Assembly: GCA_963734725.1 (NCBI GenBank)
Contig: CAVTIX010000018.1
Span: 1-64,000 of the forward strand
DNA length: 64,000 nt
Reading direction: 5' to 3'
Origin: DASXKD01 sp963734725
GTDB lineage: Bacteria; Actinomycetota; Actinomycetes; Streptosporangiales; Streptosporangiaceae
The notes beneath the pieces were generated by a model. It worked only from the letters and a program-made list of their open reading frames with translations. It was not told where the DNA came from and did not search any database. The position numbers were made by a program, and so were the translations under genes. Shown piece by piece: positions 17,299-26,768 of the stretch (its first letter is position 1; each line of letters opens with the position of its first letter).

Positions 17299-19060
17299 AA
17301 GCAAGCCGCGAGGGCGTCGTGGGCTGTGGCGCTGGTTTCCCGCGCTGGCGGGCTTGGAGCCCACGCTGGCAGGATGCGTGCACCAGGCGGGTCTGGGCAC
17401 TGTCCGGCGGGCCGGGTCTCCCGTGGTGGGCAAGATAGCTGGCGGCTATCGCCTTGCGGGTGACCTGCAGCCACCACCGCTCCCACTGCTCGGGGGATTG
17501 GGGTGGCTGATCGGCGGTCAGCAGCGGTTCCCCGCAGAGCGGGCAAAGCCCGTCCTGCCTGGTGAGCAGGCGCAGGGTGTACCTGTCCAGCGGGGGTTTG
17601 ACCCGCCGCCGCCGTTCGGCCCAGTAGCTGGCCAGGGCGGGGTCATCCGGGGATGCCCCGCCCTTGACCGGCACGTGCCGTTCGATGCCGGTCCAGGAAA
17701 ATTTGACCAGGTGAGCGCCGCTGTCGCGGTCGCCGAATACCCAGTGGTCGTTCCTGAACTTGCTGAACTTGCCGAAGTACCGGCCGACGATCCAGTGTTT
17801 CGGCTTGTTCGCGTGGCTCCATGTGGCCCACTTGTAGGTGAGTTTCCACAGGTAGTCGTCCAGGGCGGAGAACGCCCTGGTCGACACCACGCTCCGGTAG
17901 TAGGCCGCCCAGCCCCGGATGACGGGGTTGAGCGCGGCGATGACCGCCATCGCATTGCCGCCGCGCAGCCTGCGCGTCTCGGCGGCGAGCCGTTCCCGGA
18001 GCCGCCTGACGGCCGCCTTGGACGGCTTGATCAGCAGCTTGCGGTTGGGATAGCGGCGGACGTTGAACCCGAGGAAATCAAAGCCCTCGCCGAGGTGGAC
18101 GATGCGCGTCTTGTCCTCGTTGAAGGCCAGCCCCCTGAGCGCCAGCCACTCCGCGAGCCGGGCCTTGACCTGTTCGGCCTGCTGCTGGCTACCGCAGAGC
18201 ACGACCACGTCGTCGGCGTACCTGACCGCGACCGGGGAACCAGGCCTGGCCTCCCCGGCATGCGTGCCGGAGGTCACGTAGCTGACCCCGGCGGCCTCCT
18301 CCAGCCCGTGCAACGCGACGTTCAGCAGGCACGGTGAAATCGCACCGCCCTGTGGAGTTCCCTCCACGGTCGGCGCGAACCCCTTGCCCGCCTCGAACAC
18401 GCCCGCCTTCAGCCAGCCGGAGATCAGGTCCCTGGCCGGGAACGACCCGATGGCGGCGAGAAGATGATCATGATCGATTCTGTCGAACGCCGCGGCCAGG
18501 TCCGCGTCCAGCGCCCACACGCGGCTGGCCCGCGGGCCCTTGCACACGTTGTAGATCGCCGCGATCGCGTCGTGGCAGCCGCGGCCCGGCCGGAACCCGT
18601 AACTACGGGGCTCGAACCGGGCCTCCCATTCGGGCTCCAGCGCGTTCTTGGCCCGGTTCTGGTGACACCGGTCCAAGATCACGGGAATTCCGAGCGGCCT
18701 CAGCTTGGCACGGTTTGATGCCTTCGGGATATACACGCGCCGGACCGCACGGGGATTCCACGACGACCGCGACTGGTGCACCCGCACCGCCACGCTCGCC
18801 CTAGCCTCGGGAGTCAACGCGACCTCCCCGTCGATCCCGGCGGTCTTGCGCCCAGCATTGCGCTGCGTCACCTGCCGCACGCTGACCAGCGTGTTCGACC
18901 GGCTCCGCAGCATCAACCTCTGCAGGTTCCTGACCTTCGGCCAGTCCTGCTCCTGCGCCGCCTTGAAGATCCGCTGCCGCAGCCGCCGTACGTTCTGCTC
19001 ATGGGCACGCCAGTCAACGGCGGCCCACTCCAGCCCGTCCTCAGGTCCGTTCACCGTCAC
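17297..19060 (-). CDS. ltrA: Group II intron reverse transcriptase/maturase
   Basis: The 587-residue protein carries an RT domain with GIDGEVALTPEA, LRPLGIPVILDRCHQNR, SYGFRPGRGCHDAI, the EGTPQGGAISPCLLN block at 233-247 and the catalytic YADD at 281-284. The maturase (X) domain follows (GWAAYYRSVVSTRAFSALDD). The C-terminus has an HNH-like zinc motif (CPLCGEPLL ... H ... C), the endonuclease used in retrohoming. The protein splices the intron RNA and copies it into DNA. It looks intact. I chose ATG 19060 as the start; the intron RNA lies on both sides. Confidence 0.95.
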   Translation of the reverse strand: MTVNGPEDGLEWAAVDWRAHEQNVRRLRQRIFKAAQEQDWPKVRNLQRLMLRSRSNTLVSVRQVTQRNAGRKTAGIDGEVALTPEARASVAVRVHQSRSSWNPRAVRRVYIPKASNRAKLRPLGIPVILDRCHQNRAKNALEPEWEARFEPRSYGFRPGRGCHDAIAAIYNVCKGPRASRVWALDADLAAAFDRIDHDHLLAAIGSFPARDLISGWLKAGVFEAGKGFAPTVEGTPQGGAISPCLLNVALHGLEEAAGVSYVTSGTHAGEARPGSPVAVRYADDVVVLCGSQQQAEQVKARLAEWLALRGLAFNEDKTRIVHLGEGFDFLGFNVRRYPNRKLLIKPSKAAVRRLRERLAAETRRLRGGNAMAVIAALNPVIRGWAAYYRSVVSTRAFSALDDYLWKLTYKWATWSHANKPKHWIVGRYFGKFSKFRNDHWVFGDRDSGAHLVKFSWTGIERHVPVKGGASPDDPALASYWAERRRRVKPPLDRYTLRLLTRQDGLCPLCGEPLLTADQPPQSPEQWERWWLQVTRKAIAASYLAHHGRPGPPDSAQTRLVHASCQRGLQARQRGKPAPQPTTPSRLA

Positions 19061-19711
19061 CGGCGCCTAACTTGCCCCTCGGTTCCAGCGGTTACCGGCC
19101 GCCCGTCTTCAACGGCTCACCTGCCCACGTCAGCGCGCTCTCGCGCCCGGGCCCCTGGCCCGGTATCCGGCCGGTTATGCGCGGCCATCCGGCGGAGGAG
19201 CCGGGCGTGCCGCCGCGTTTTCCCGCTGCCTTTCGGCTGCCGGCATTCGCTTCTTGGGCATCCTGTCCCGCCAGGGGCTTCCGCCCCTCTTGCGATCGGC
19301 CTACCGCGCCGCCAGCCAGCGGCGCGGACCCCGACGGGGTTTCCGTGTTCCGCACGCGTGAGACCCGGCTGGGTTTGGGTGCCCTCTGTACCCCGGGGGC
19401 GGCGGTGTCCGCACGGCCGGTGATTGTCCCCGGCCGCCGCCTGCCGCATCACAGCGGCACGCCCCTGCCACCCTGGACTGCGACCCGCCCCAGGATGTGA
19501 TGTTTACGAGGCATCAGCAAGGGTTCACTGTCGTTCACCCCACGCCAGCCTTCCCCTCGCCTGTGGCCCCACGGCGGAACAAGGACCCTTGGGCTTTCCC
19601 CTGGGCTTCACACCCGGCTGGGCAGGACCCAGTCACGCGTGCCAGGGCGGGGACGGGCCTGGACACTGCCCGGATTACGTCCTTGGCATCAGCCAGCCTC
19701 CTTCGACGCAC

Positions 19712-20220
19712 CCACTCACCACGTGCGACCTCACGTCGCAACAATCAATCATCTTGTCGCCGGGGCAACGCCAAGCCCCGCGGGCCTAGGTAAGGCTGGC
19801 TGCTCCCCTCCCGCCCCCGGCCGCCACGGCTGGTCACCCCGCGCAGAAAGGCCCCAACCCTGAACCGCTGACCACACCCCGCACCACCACGGCTCCCTGC
19901 CCTGCCGCCAGCAATGATCCGCTCCCGGGCGGCCGCGTCAAGGACGCCTAACGGCGCCGGCTACGCCGGCCGGGCTCCCGCCCGGTCCTTGACCCGCCCG
20001 CCCGGTCGCAGGCCCGGCAGCTATCAGGGACAGGGAGCCGACTCAGCCACGCCCAAACAGAACACCCCACGGGCCCGCAATACCCAGGCCGAACCACCTT
20101 GCGTCCTCACCCGATACAGGTAAGGCGGCTGTGTGCGCGGCTGGCCGGGCCGCCAATGCGGTGGTGCCGGTGCCAGGGCGTCATGGGCTGCTGGCGTCCG
20201 TCACCGGGTAGATTCCCAGC
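19712..20220. other. Exon flank of the intron, no gene supported
   Basis: No protein motif is visible. The stretch contains a long inverted repeat (19926-20000) described separately. It may be part of the mobile element into which the intron inserted. Confidence 0.35.
19926..20000. repeat. Long imperfect inverted repeat
   Basis: Arms CGGGCGG and GTCAAGGAC on the left, separated by CCGC, pair with GTCCTTGAC and CCGCCCG on the right. The loop contains a second palindrome, GCCGGCTACGCCGGC. The RNA would form a branched hairpin. It could be an IS end, a REP-like element or a terminator. Confidence 0.65.
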
Positions 20221-20927
20221 ATGAGAACGGCGGGGCCGCCGGGCGATGAGGACGGGCGGGCGCTGCTGCGGCTGTTGCCAGCCGATGGCGGCCCGGCTGA
20301 CGGCGGCGTGAAACTTCCCGAGACCAGCTGTGAGAATCTCAGCCCAGCCGCTGGGCGAGAGGACGAGGCTAATTTACGCCAGCCGTTTCTGCAGGAGCCT
20401 GCGTACGAGTGAGCTTCGGCTTGTACAAAGCGACAGGTGGCTGCCACCATTCTTGGATATTTCGCTGGGCTATACGTGCGGCATAGGTATTACGGCGAGT
20501 CTGCTGACCGTACACATAGGGCACAGGCTCAGGCAGGCCATTCTGTGATGAGGCGCGCTGGCAAGGTGCGACGTGCACTGCCCTGATTGCGGTCATGATC
20601 TCTTCTTCCCCTGCGGTACCGCCCGCCGCTGACCGCATGAGCTGAGTACGATCACGCGAGTCCCTGCGAGTCGCAGACCCTGGGCCTCGTTCGTACCTCC
20701 GGGCGGGCCTCTGGTGACTCGGAGTGGGTGTCTTGCAGTCTACTTGGGATATTCACACAGTTCGGTTTCAAGATCAGTATTACAGCCTCTACGTCCAGGA
20801 CCGGCCCCTGGAGGCTCCCAGACGCCCGCGGCCGAGGCCCTGCGCCACGCCCTAAAATATGGCGGACTGTAACGGTACCGTGACCAGAGCCGGACGTCCC
20901 GGTAGCGCTACTGTAGGGAGAAGCCAC
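20001..20927. other. No supported gene
   Basis: A 63-codon plus-strand frame at 20221-20412 begins MRTAGPPGDEDGRALLRLLP, but it has no recognised motif. The stretch near 20730-20860 is less GC-rich than its surroundings. It ends where a solute-binding-protein fragment begins. Confidence 0.35.
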
Positions 20928-21113
20928 GTGGCTGCGCTCGGCGACAACCTGCAGGACCTGTACCACTGGCAGGACTACCTAGCCACCAGGCTGCCGCTCA
21001 TGTGGCAGCCGAACTATGCCGCACTGACCGAGATCGCAGACAACCTCAAGGGCGTCACCCCGCAAAGCCCGACAAACACCATCAACCACGAGAACTGGTA
21101 CTTCGTGAAGTAA
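20928..21113 (+). pseudogene. 3' fragment of a family 5 solute-binding protein gene
   Basis: The last 60 or so residues of an oligopeptide-type ABC transporter binding protein remain: YHWQDYLATRLPLMWQPNYA, LTEIADNLKGVTPQSPTNTI and the ending HENWYFVK. In intact proteins of about 550-600 residues this is the extreme C-terminus. No other part of the gene is present, so the upstream part was lost by deletion or rearrangement. GTG 20928 could start a peptide, but this is unlikely to matter. Confidence 0.7.
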
Positions 21114-21274
21114 CGGCACAGACCGGGTGACCACAGCAGGTTGACTTGGATGCCTTCCGGGCTTACTCTGCGTCACCAGATGCCATCGGTATCGGGCACG
21201 GGATGTCGCGATCGTGGCCCGACGCTGCCGGACCACGACATCTGAACACACTAACGAAATTAGTCTTTGACCAG

Positions 21275-21316
21275 AGCCGCCTATCGGAATCGAACCGATG
21301 ACCTACGCATTACGAG
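21275..21316 (-). other. 3' half of tRNA-Thr(CGT), probable attachment site
   Basis: On the minus strand the sequence reads, in order, the anticodon loop CTCGTAA, the 3' anticodon stem TGCGT, the variable loop AGGTC, a perfect T-arm (stem ATCGG/CCGAT around TTCGATT) and the acceptor strand AGGCGGC plus discriminator base T. The bases 5' of the loop do not pair with the stem, so the 5' half is absent. A tRNA 3' half that breaks at the anticodon loop is the usual signature of an att site left by a tyrosine-integrase element. Confidence 0.8.
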
Positions 21317-21834
21317 AAGCCCGCAACACCGTACCAAGACCACTACCTGCACAGATCGCAGCACATGCGCCCCGGAATGCTCCCGGCGCACAGCATGCAC
21401 CAGACTCCGGGCCACGACCCGGTCACGGCCCGGCCAGCTCTCCAGTAACAGAGCGTTACTGGACCGACCCGAGTGGCACTGGCCCCAAGGCTGCTCGTAA
21501 ACCGTTCAGTTCATCCAAGGATCGCGCCGGTACCTGGCAGCACCTGGCTTGACGCTAGCCGAGGCTCTCGCGCAAAACGATGCTCTTATGTTTGTCAATG
21601 GGGTCGTGTGACATTTCCTGATCTCATTTCTGGGTTCTGATAAAGGATGTTGAACGGGCAGCTTGCTGGATTGCGGACAGGGAAGGTCCACTCGGGTGAG
21701 GGAAAGCTCTTACTAGGTCACGCCCAGCAGGTCAGATGAGGCCGGGGACGGCCGACGAATCGTTCGCAGGCCAGCAAGTTCGCGGCAGCCGAATATTGGG
21801 TCAGGCCGTCCCCGGGGCATGGGCGTCAGCCGGC
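21317..21834. other. No supported gene
   Basis: The stretch between the att-like tRNA fragment and the IS110 remnant has no coding pattern. Around 21580-21660 it is relatively AT-rich. Confidence 0.35.
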
Positions 21835-22385
21835 GTCAGGGCGCAGGTGCGGGTAGACCTGACGGGCGACGTACCGCTTCAGTCAGCGGATGATCTCTGC
21901 CTTGGACTTTCCTTCTTTGGTGCGCCGCTCGACGTAGGCGCGGGTGGCCGCGTCGGAGCCCATCCGGGTGAACACGATCCGCCACAGGGCATGGTTGGCC
22001 TGCCGGTCGCCGCCGGGGCCGGGCAGGCGGCGGGTGACTTTCCCCGACGATGCCGGGATGGGGGTGGCCGCGCACAGGTGTGCCCAGGCCGCCTCGGAGC
22101 GGAGCCGCCCGGGATGGTCCCCCACCGCGATGAGCAGCAGCGCCGCGGTGTTAGGGCCGATCCCGTAGGGCGAGCAGGCCGGGAGCGCGGGCGGTGACCA
22201 GGGGGACGATGAGCTCGTCGAGGCGCTCGAGTTGGCCGTCCAGGAACACTGCGCGCCGTCCCAGCTCGCGCAGCGCGACGCGGGTCGCATAACCGGCGAC
22301 GTCGCCGGGCCGGGGCCGCAGCGACGCGATCCCGGCCACCAGGGCCGCCGGGGTGTGCTTGGCGAACCCGCTGACGGTGGTTCGC
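21835..22385 (-). pseudogene. IS110-family transposase, C-terminal remnant
   Basis: The Transposase_20 part is readable as SGFAKHTPAALVAGIASLRP, ATRVALRELGRRAVFLDGQL and LDELIVPLVTARAPGLLAL. After a frame change near 22165 it continues YGIGPNTAALLLIAVGDHPG, AHLCAATPIPASSGK and RTKEGKSKAEIIR. A TGA then replaces the usual Cys codon, and LKRYVARQVYPHLR follows in frame. It is about 180 residues of a 400-residue protein and is not the same subtype as the intact copy at 15984. It is fused to the cut end of the DNA methylase gene. Confidence 0.75.
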
Positions 22386-23958
22386 CTGCGGCGACATCTC
22401 CGAGGGTAAGGACCAGCCAGCCATCGTCAGGGTCGATGTCATCGACCAGGTCATCGTCGGCTGGCGCTGTTGTCGAGGCCCGGTGGACGCTGACCGCTCC
22501 GCTGCGGGCCAGGTCCCCGATGCTGACGATGCGCCACCTCGGCGTCGAGTCGTGCGGCTTCCAGTCACCGCCCGGCAGCGCATCGGCCAGCTCGGCAAGA
22601 ACGCTGAGCAGGCGATCGCGTTCGGCGTCGGCCGCTGCCGCGATCTCTGCTGGTGAGCGCGCCGAAAGCCGGGCACCGACATGCCGGGCAGGATTCAGGT
22701 CGATGGTCTCATCCAGCAGGTCGATGGCGGATACCGCGCGCCAGGCGCCAGGCTCGTCGGCATCGCCGCCGGTGCTGAATGAGTTCCAGGCCCGCAGGAT
22801 GACGTCGCATACGTGTTGCCAGCGGGCCGCCGACCCTCTTGAGTCAGCGTCCTCGCTGGCGTCGGCAGCCATGTGGACAAACAGTATGCGCGGGTCCGCA
22901 GAGATCTTGTTAACAGGCCGCTGAAGCACCCAGAGGTGCAGTCCGATGTTGCGAGGGTTGGCGGCACCTGGCGGGAGCGAGGCGACCGCCCGGATCGCTC
23001 CGCGGCGCAGCATCTCGGCCCGGATGCGGCGGCCGGACGGCCTGGACGCGGTCGCGGGCGGCATCAGCATCACCGCCTGCCCGCCGGGCCGCAGATGAGC
23101 CAGCGTGTGCTGTGCCCACGCCAGCTCCGATTCGCCCCGCGGCGGCGTGCCGTATTCCCAGCGCGAGTCGTAGGCGAGGTCCTCGTCCCCCCAGTCACGC
23201 TCGCCGAAGGGCGGATTGCAGAGCACGACATCGGCCTGCAGCTCGGCGAGCCGGTCGTCGCGAAGCGAATCGCCAGCCTCCACCTGCGCCGCGTCCGGTC
23301 CTGACATGATGCCAAGCCGGGCTTCCACCAGCCTGACGAGGCCTTGATCCATCTCCTGCCCGAAGACGCGGGCGGCGCCGCGATCTGCCGCCGACGCCAG
23401 AAGCTCGCCGGTGCCGCATGCCGGGTCCAGCACAACGGCTCCCGCGGTGACGGCAAGCTCGGCCATCAAGTCGGCGACCGGCTTCGGCGTGGCAATTGCC
23501 TGTCCACCGGTCGCGTCTAGGTACTTGCCGGTCAGCATCCCGAGGGTTTCCTGGGCGCCACGTTTCGCTACCAGATCAGCTAGATCCCGGGCGACACGAT
23601 CACGCGTGGACCTGGTCTTGGCGGTCCGGAACGTGGCAGGCGTCGGACAATGCATCGCAGGGACAGAGATCGCCTGCACCAGCTCAGCGGCATATAGCAC
23701 AGCGTCGCCTAGATTGGCCCCCCCGGCCATTTCAAGGATGGTTCGCCACAGCCGCTCAGCCGGAGGAAGTGCGGGCAGCGCGCCGCGCGCGGTGAGCCAT
23801 GCTTCCACCTCGGACCGGTCGTAAGCCGGGCTGGCATCCGTCCCGCCGGAGGGCTCCGGGAAGTCAGGGTGCCGGCGCCGCCAGTTGCTCACGGCGCCCC
23901 GCGTGACACCAGCGAGGCGCGCGATGTCGGCGGCTGTCAGGACGCTGGCGTCGGGCAC
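22386..23958 (-). pseudogene. N-6 DNA methylase, C-terminus replaced by IS110 remnant
   Basis: The first 520 or so residues are an adenine methylase of the type I HsdM-like group. An N-terminal HTH spans residues 5-30 (DIARLAGVTRGAVSNWRRRH), SAM motif I DPACGTG is at 178-184 and the catalytic NPPF at 248-251. It starts at GTG 23958 after GAGGGGGAGAGC. After LVLTLGDVAAGEP the frame runs into IS110 sequence, so the natural C-terminus (often a specificity-like region) is missing. The open frame continues to 21883, so a hybrid of 691 residues could still be made. The catalytic core is intact, but no restriction partner is nearby. Confidence 0.75.
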
Positions 23959-24037
23959 GCTCTCCCCCTCGCGTCAGGACGGTTTTCCGCGCGGTACCGG
24001 CGATCCGATGAAAAACACTGCCCGCGGGCCACGAGGT

Positions 24038-24195
24038 CATGCACACCCTGTCGTTCCCGACGTTCTCGGCCGCGGCCAACCATGCCGGCCTGTCGCCGCT
24101 ACGGCGGCATCCGCTTCCAGTCCGGCGACTCCGCCGGCCGGGGCCTGGGCCGGCAGGTCGCCCAGTTCGTCTGGGGTACCGCCCAGAACCGGCGC
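24038..24195 (+). pseudogene. 3' fragment of a vanadium haloperoxidase gene, inverted
   Basis: The fragment reads HTLSFPTFSAAANHAGLS, then in the next frame RYGGIRFQSGDSAGRGLGRQ and VAQFVWGTAQN. This matches the C-terminal end of the intact haloperoxidase at 25121-26707 (LSFPTFSDAADSAGIS, GGIHFQSGDSAGRGLGRQ), but it is on the opposite strand. The active-site His of GGIHF is Arg. It is the leftover of a second, related gene rather than an exact copy. Confidence 0.75.
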
Positions 24196-24636
24196 CCGTC
24201 CAGCGGGCGGACGCGGTGATCGTAGCGCTGCACAGTCGGCGGCATCATGCATGACCGGATGCCGGTCGGCCCCTCTCTGCGAGTGTTGGCCTACAGGGCA
24301 ATGAGGTCAGCAGCAGTCCTGGGGAGTCCGCTGACCATGAACCAAGTTGCGGTCGCATTCTCCTTGGACCCGAAATAGTTTCGGATAATTGGGCTTTCCC
24401 CACCACAGATGGGTGAATTGAGGCAGGTACGCGGATGAACCGGGCGCCTGGAGGTCCCGCAAATCTGCTGCATGAAAGCGGCGTCAACGGGTAGTGGGCA
24501 CCGTCGACGGTGACGACGCCCACTCCCGGAGCCCGCCAAATCCGCGGATGGGCAAGCCGGGCCGCCGACGCTTTGGCACAAACAGCAGGTCCGCTATCGG
24601 CCTTCGACGGGCCGGTCCGATTCATAGGGAGAAGTC
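24196..24636. other. Intergenic upstream region of the secreted protein gene
   Basis: No gene is supported. The stretch holds the promoter of the gene at 24637; the region around 24360-24420 is relatively AT-rich. Confidence 0.35.
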
Positions 24637-25065
24637 GTGAAACGAATTCGCCTGTTCACCTTGCTTAGCGTGCTCGCGGTCGCACTATCGGTCGGCCTCC
24701 TGCCAGGGGTCGCCGAGGCCAACGGCGGAAGCGGCTCCCAGAATCAGGTGACCATCCAGCCGCAGGCGTCTTACATTCTCGCCGGCGGCGTGATCGACGT
24801 CGGGCTGTACGTCAAATGCCAGGGCGGGTCGGGCGACGTCATCGTGAACGTGACGCAGTCGTCGCCCGCAACTCCGTACCCGATAGCAGCGGGCTCTGGC
24901 CCGCAGATTGTCGTGTGCGATGGACAGACGCACTCGGTCGCGGTGACCGTCACCGGTGAGGGGTTCGACGCCGGGAAGGCGTCGGCCACGGCGGACTTGA
25001 CAACCGGCTCCCTGGCGGTCGTTCATGCCCAGCGGTCGATCGACATTGTCGTCGTCAACGGATAA
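24637..25065 (+). CDS. Small secreted protein, unknown function
   Basis: The 142-residue product starts at GTG 24637 with AGGGAGAAG upstream. A Sec signal peptide is clear (basic KRIR, then LFTLLSVLAVALSVGLLPGV, cleavage near AEA-NGG). The mature part of about 115 residues is beta-rich (VTIQPQASYILAGGVIDVGL, SVAVTVTGEGF) with two cysteines that could form a disulfide (VKCQGG, VVCDGQ). It resembles an immunoglobulin-like sandwich. No family name can be given. It is convergent with the haloperoxidase gene. Confidence 0.8.
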   Translation: MKRIRLFTLLSVLAVALSVGLLPGVAEANGGSGSQNQVTIQPQASYILAGGVIDVGLYVKCQGGSGDVIVNVTQSSPATPYPIAAGSGPQIVVCDGQTHSVAVTVTGEGFDAGKASATADLTTGSLAVVHAQRSIDIVVVNG

Positions 25066-25073
25066 TTCCCAGG

Positions 25074-25117
25074 GACAAGCAGCGGCGGCCGGCTGACGCC
25101 GGCCGCCGCTGCTTGTC
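25074..25117. terminator. Bidirectional hairpin terminator
   Basis: A perfect 20-bp stem (arm starting GACAAGCAGCGG) encloses a TGAC loop, exactly between two convergent genes. There is no U-tract, which is usual in high-GC actinomycetes. Confidence 0.9.
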
Positions 25118-25120
25118 ATC

Positions 25121-26707
25121 TCACGACCCGGGCTTGCCGGTGTACCCCTTGATGTAGTTCTGGGCGGTACCCCAGACGTACTGGGCGACCTGCCGGCCCA
25201 GCCCCCGGCCGGCGCTGTCGCCGGACTGGAAGTGGATACCGCCCTCCTCGCGCGATATGCCGGCGCTGTCGGCCGCGTCCGAGAACGTCGGGAACGACAG
25301 GGTTACCGCCTGAGCGGGGGTGCCCGGGTCGATCTTCGAGGAGTTCGCGGGGATGGTGACGGTCACGCCGAAGGTGTCGCTGCCGGTGAACGCGGCCAGC
25401 ATCGTCGCCCCGGCCGCGGTGAAGGTGGAGTGGCCCGACGGGTACTCGGGGAACGCCGGCGTGACCACGTTGAGCGCCTGGTAGGGAATCCAGTTCTGGC
25501 CCAGGACCATACCGAAGCCCTTACCGGGGCCCAGCCACGAGTTGATGTACTGGTTCTTGTACTGCTCGCGGATGGCGGTGATCGGCCGGACGAAGTCGTA
25601 CTTGAACTTGTAGTACCAGCACATGATGCCGGCGTCCATCTCCGCGTTGCCGAGCGCGAAGAACATCTTCACGTCGGTGTCCAGGCTGAAGTGGTTCTTG
25701 CGGGAGAGGGCCTCGGCGAACAGCATCATGTGCCCCGGCGGGAACGCCGTCCCGGGCCCATCGGCCCAGTACTCGGCCGTGACTTTCTCCGTATCGGTAA
25801 GATTGCTGGTCACGGCGAGGGACGTGGCGATGTCGGTGGTGCTGTAGGTGCCGTCCGGATTCTTGGGCGGACCTGGGAGGTAGTAGAAGGTCGGCGGCTT
25901 CGAGAACGGGGTGACCTTGCCCCACTGGGGGGTGAGCGCCTTTTGGACCGCGCTCGGGCTGTCGCAGCTCGTGGCGCCCGGCGGTGGGAGCGGCACGCAC
26001 AGCGGCTGCCAGCGCCAGCGGTCGTTCACCTGGTTCCAGCTGTTGACCGGCTTGTACCCGGTGGTGTCGGCGTAGCCGTTGAGCTGGTTGGAGCTGTCGT
26101 TGTGGCGGAAAGTGATCACAGCCTGGGCGGCTAGGTTGCCGACCGCGGCCGGGGTGGCCGCGGTGTCCGTCGGGCTGGCCGTCGTGGTGTTGCCGGGGTC
26201 GAAGCCTTGCTGCTGCAGCAGGACGTCGGGGATCTGGTAGGTGGCGGTGGGGGTGGGGCAGATGACGGGGCCGCTGGGGCCGCAGGAGGGGAAGTTGCCG
26301 GGGGGGAACAGGTCGTTCAGCGTGCGGTCGGCGGCGTAGCTGATCGCCTGGGTCTTGTTGGCATCGGTGTTGCCCGTGGTCTGCTGTGAGGGGCCGCCGT
26401 TCTGGGTGACCTTGGCGACCGGGTCGTAGGCAGCCCAGGCGTTGTAGATGGCGGTGAACAGCACGCCGAACGCCCGGGAGGCGACGGTCGGCCCCGTCGC
26501 CTTCGGGTACGCCCGGATTGCGCTCATCAGCTGCTCGTCCCACTTGAGGACCGCGTCGTCGGTGGGCTGCGGGGTGCCCCACAGGTCGATCGGCCAGGTC
26601 CCGGGATCGGTCGCAGCCGCGCGCGCCGGGGCGGTGGTGGTGACGGTGAGGGTCGCCACGACCATGGCCGTGACCGCCAGTACGGCGGTCGCCAGCTTGT
26701 ATTTCAT
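25121..26707 (-). CDS. Secreted vanadium-dependent haloperoxidase (PAP2-type)
   Basis: The 528-residue protein starts with MKYKLATAVLAVTAMVVATL and a signal peptide cleaved near ARA-AATDP. The vanadate/phosphate-binding pattern is present: KFKYDFVRPITAIRE, then EYPSGHSTF, then the GGIHFQSGDSAGRG region carrying the presumed vanadate-linked His. Such enzymes oxidise halides with H2O2, while PAP2 relatives are phosphatases; the length and the motif order favour the haloperoxidase group. I chose ATG 26707 because the signal peptide starts there. It lies downstream of the sortase-DUF4397 genes on the same strand, with a 61-base gap. Confidence 0.85.
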   Translation of the reverse strand: MKYKLATAVLAVTAMVVATLTVTTTAPARAAATDPGTWPIDLWGTPQPTDDAVLKWDEQLMSAIRAYPKATGPTVASRAFGVLFTAIYNAWAAYDPVAKVTQNGGPSQQTTGNTDANKTQAISYAADRTLNDLFPPGNFPSCGPSGPVICPTPTATYQIPDVLLQQQGFDPGNTTTASPTDTAATPAAVGNLAAQAVITFRHNDSSNQLNGYADTTGYKPVNSWNQVNDRWRWQPLCVPLPPPGATSCDSPSAVQKALTPQWGKVTPFSKPPTFYYLPGPPKNPDGTYSTTDIATSLAVTSNLTDTEKVTAEYWADGPGTAFPPGHMMLFAEALSRKNHFSLDTDVKMFFALGNAEMDAGIMCWYYKFKYDFVRPITAIREQYKNQYINSWLGPGKGFGMVLGQNWIPYQALNVVTPAFPEYPSGHSTFTAAGATMLAAFTGSDTFGVTVTIPANSSKIDPGTPAQAVTLSFPTFSDAADSAGISREEGGIHFQSGDSAGRGLGRQVAQYVWGTAQNYIKGYTGKPGS

Positions 26708-26768
26708 CAGTTCCAGCCTTTCTGGAAGCGTAGGTGCCGTTCGGTCGGCACAGCGGGCAGGCCGGCGT

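Larger units (their letters stand above)
17225..19711 (-). mobile_element. Group II intron
   Basis: The unit runs on the minus strand from about 19711, where a GTGCG 5' boundary motif lies, to about 17225. The ORF-encoded maturase, domain V and a domain VI-like hairpin follow in the expected order. Upstream of the maturase the RNA part is about 650 bases. It contains the stretch GTGAACGACAGTGAACCC, which resembles domain I of bacterial introns. Total length of about 2.5 kb is normal. The exact 3' end (near CTTACCC) and 5' end are estimates. Confidence 0.75.

Noticed and set aside
20221..20412. Small plus-strand gene of 63 codons
   Set aside because: There is no recognisable motif or convincing ribosome binding site, so it is only mentioned in the intergenic note.
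21275..21360. Complete tRNA gene
   Set aside because: Only the 3' half can fold; the 5' acceptor, D-arm and 5' anticodon stem are missing.
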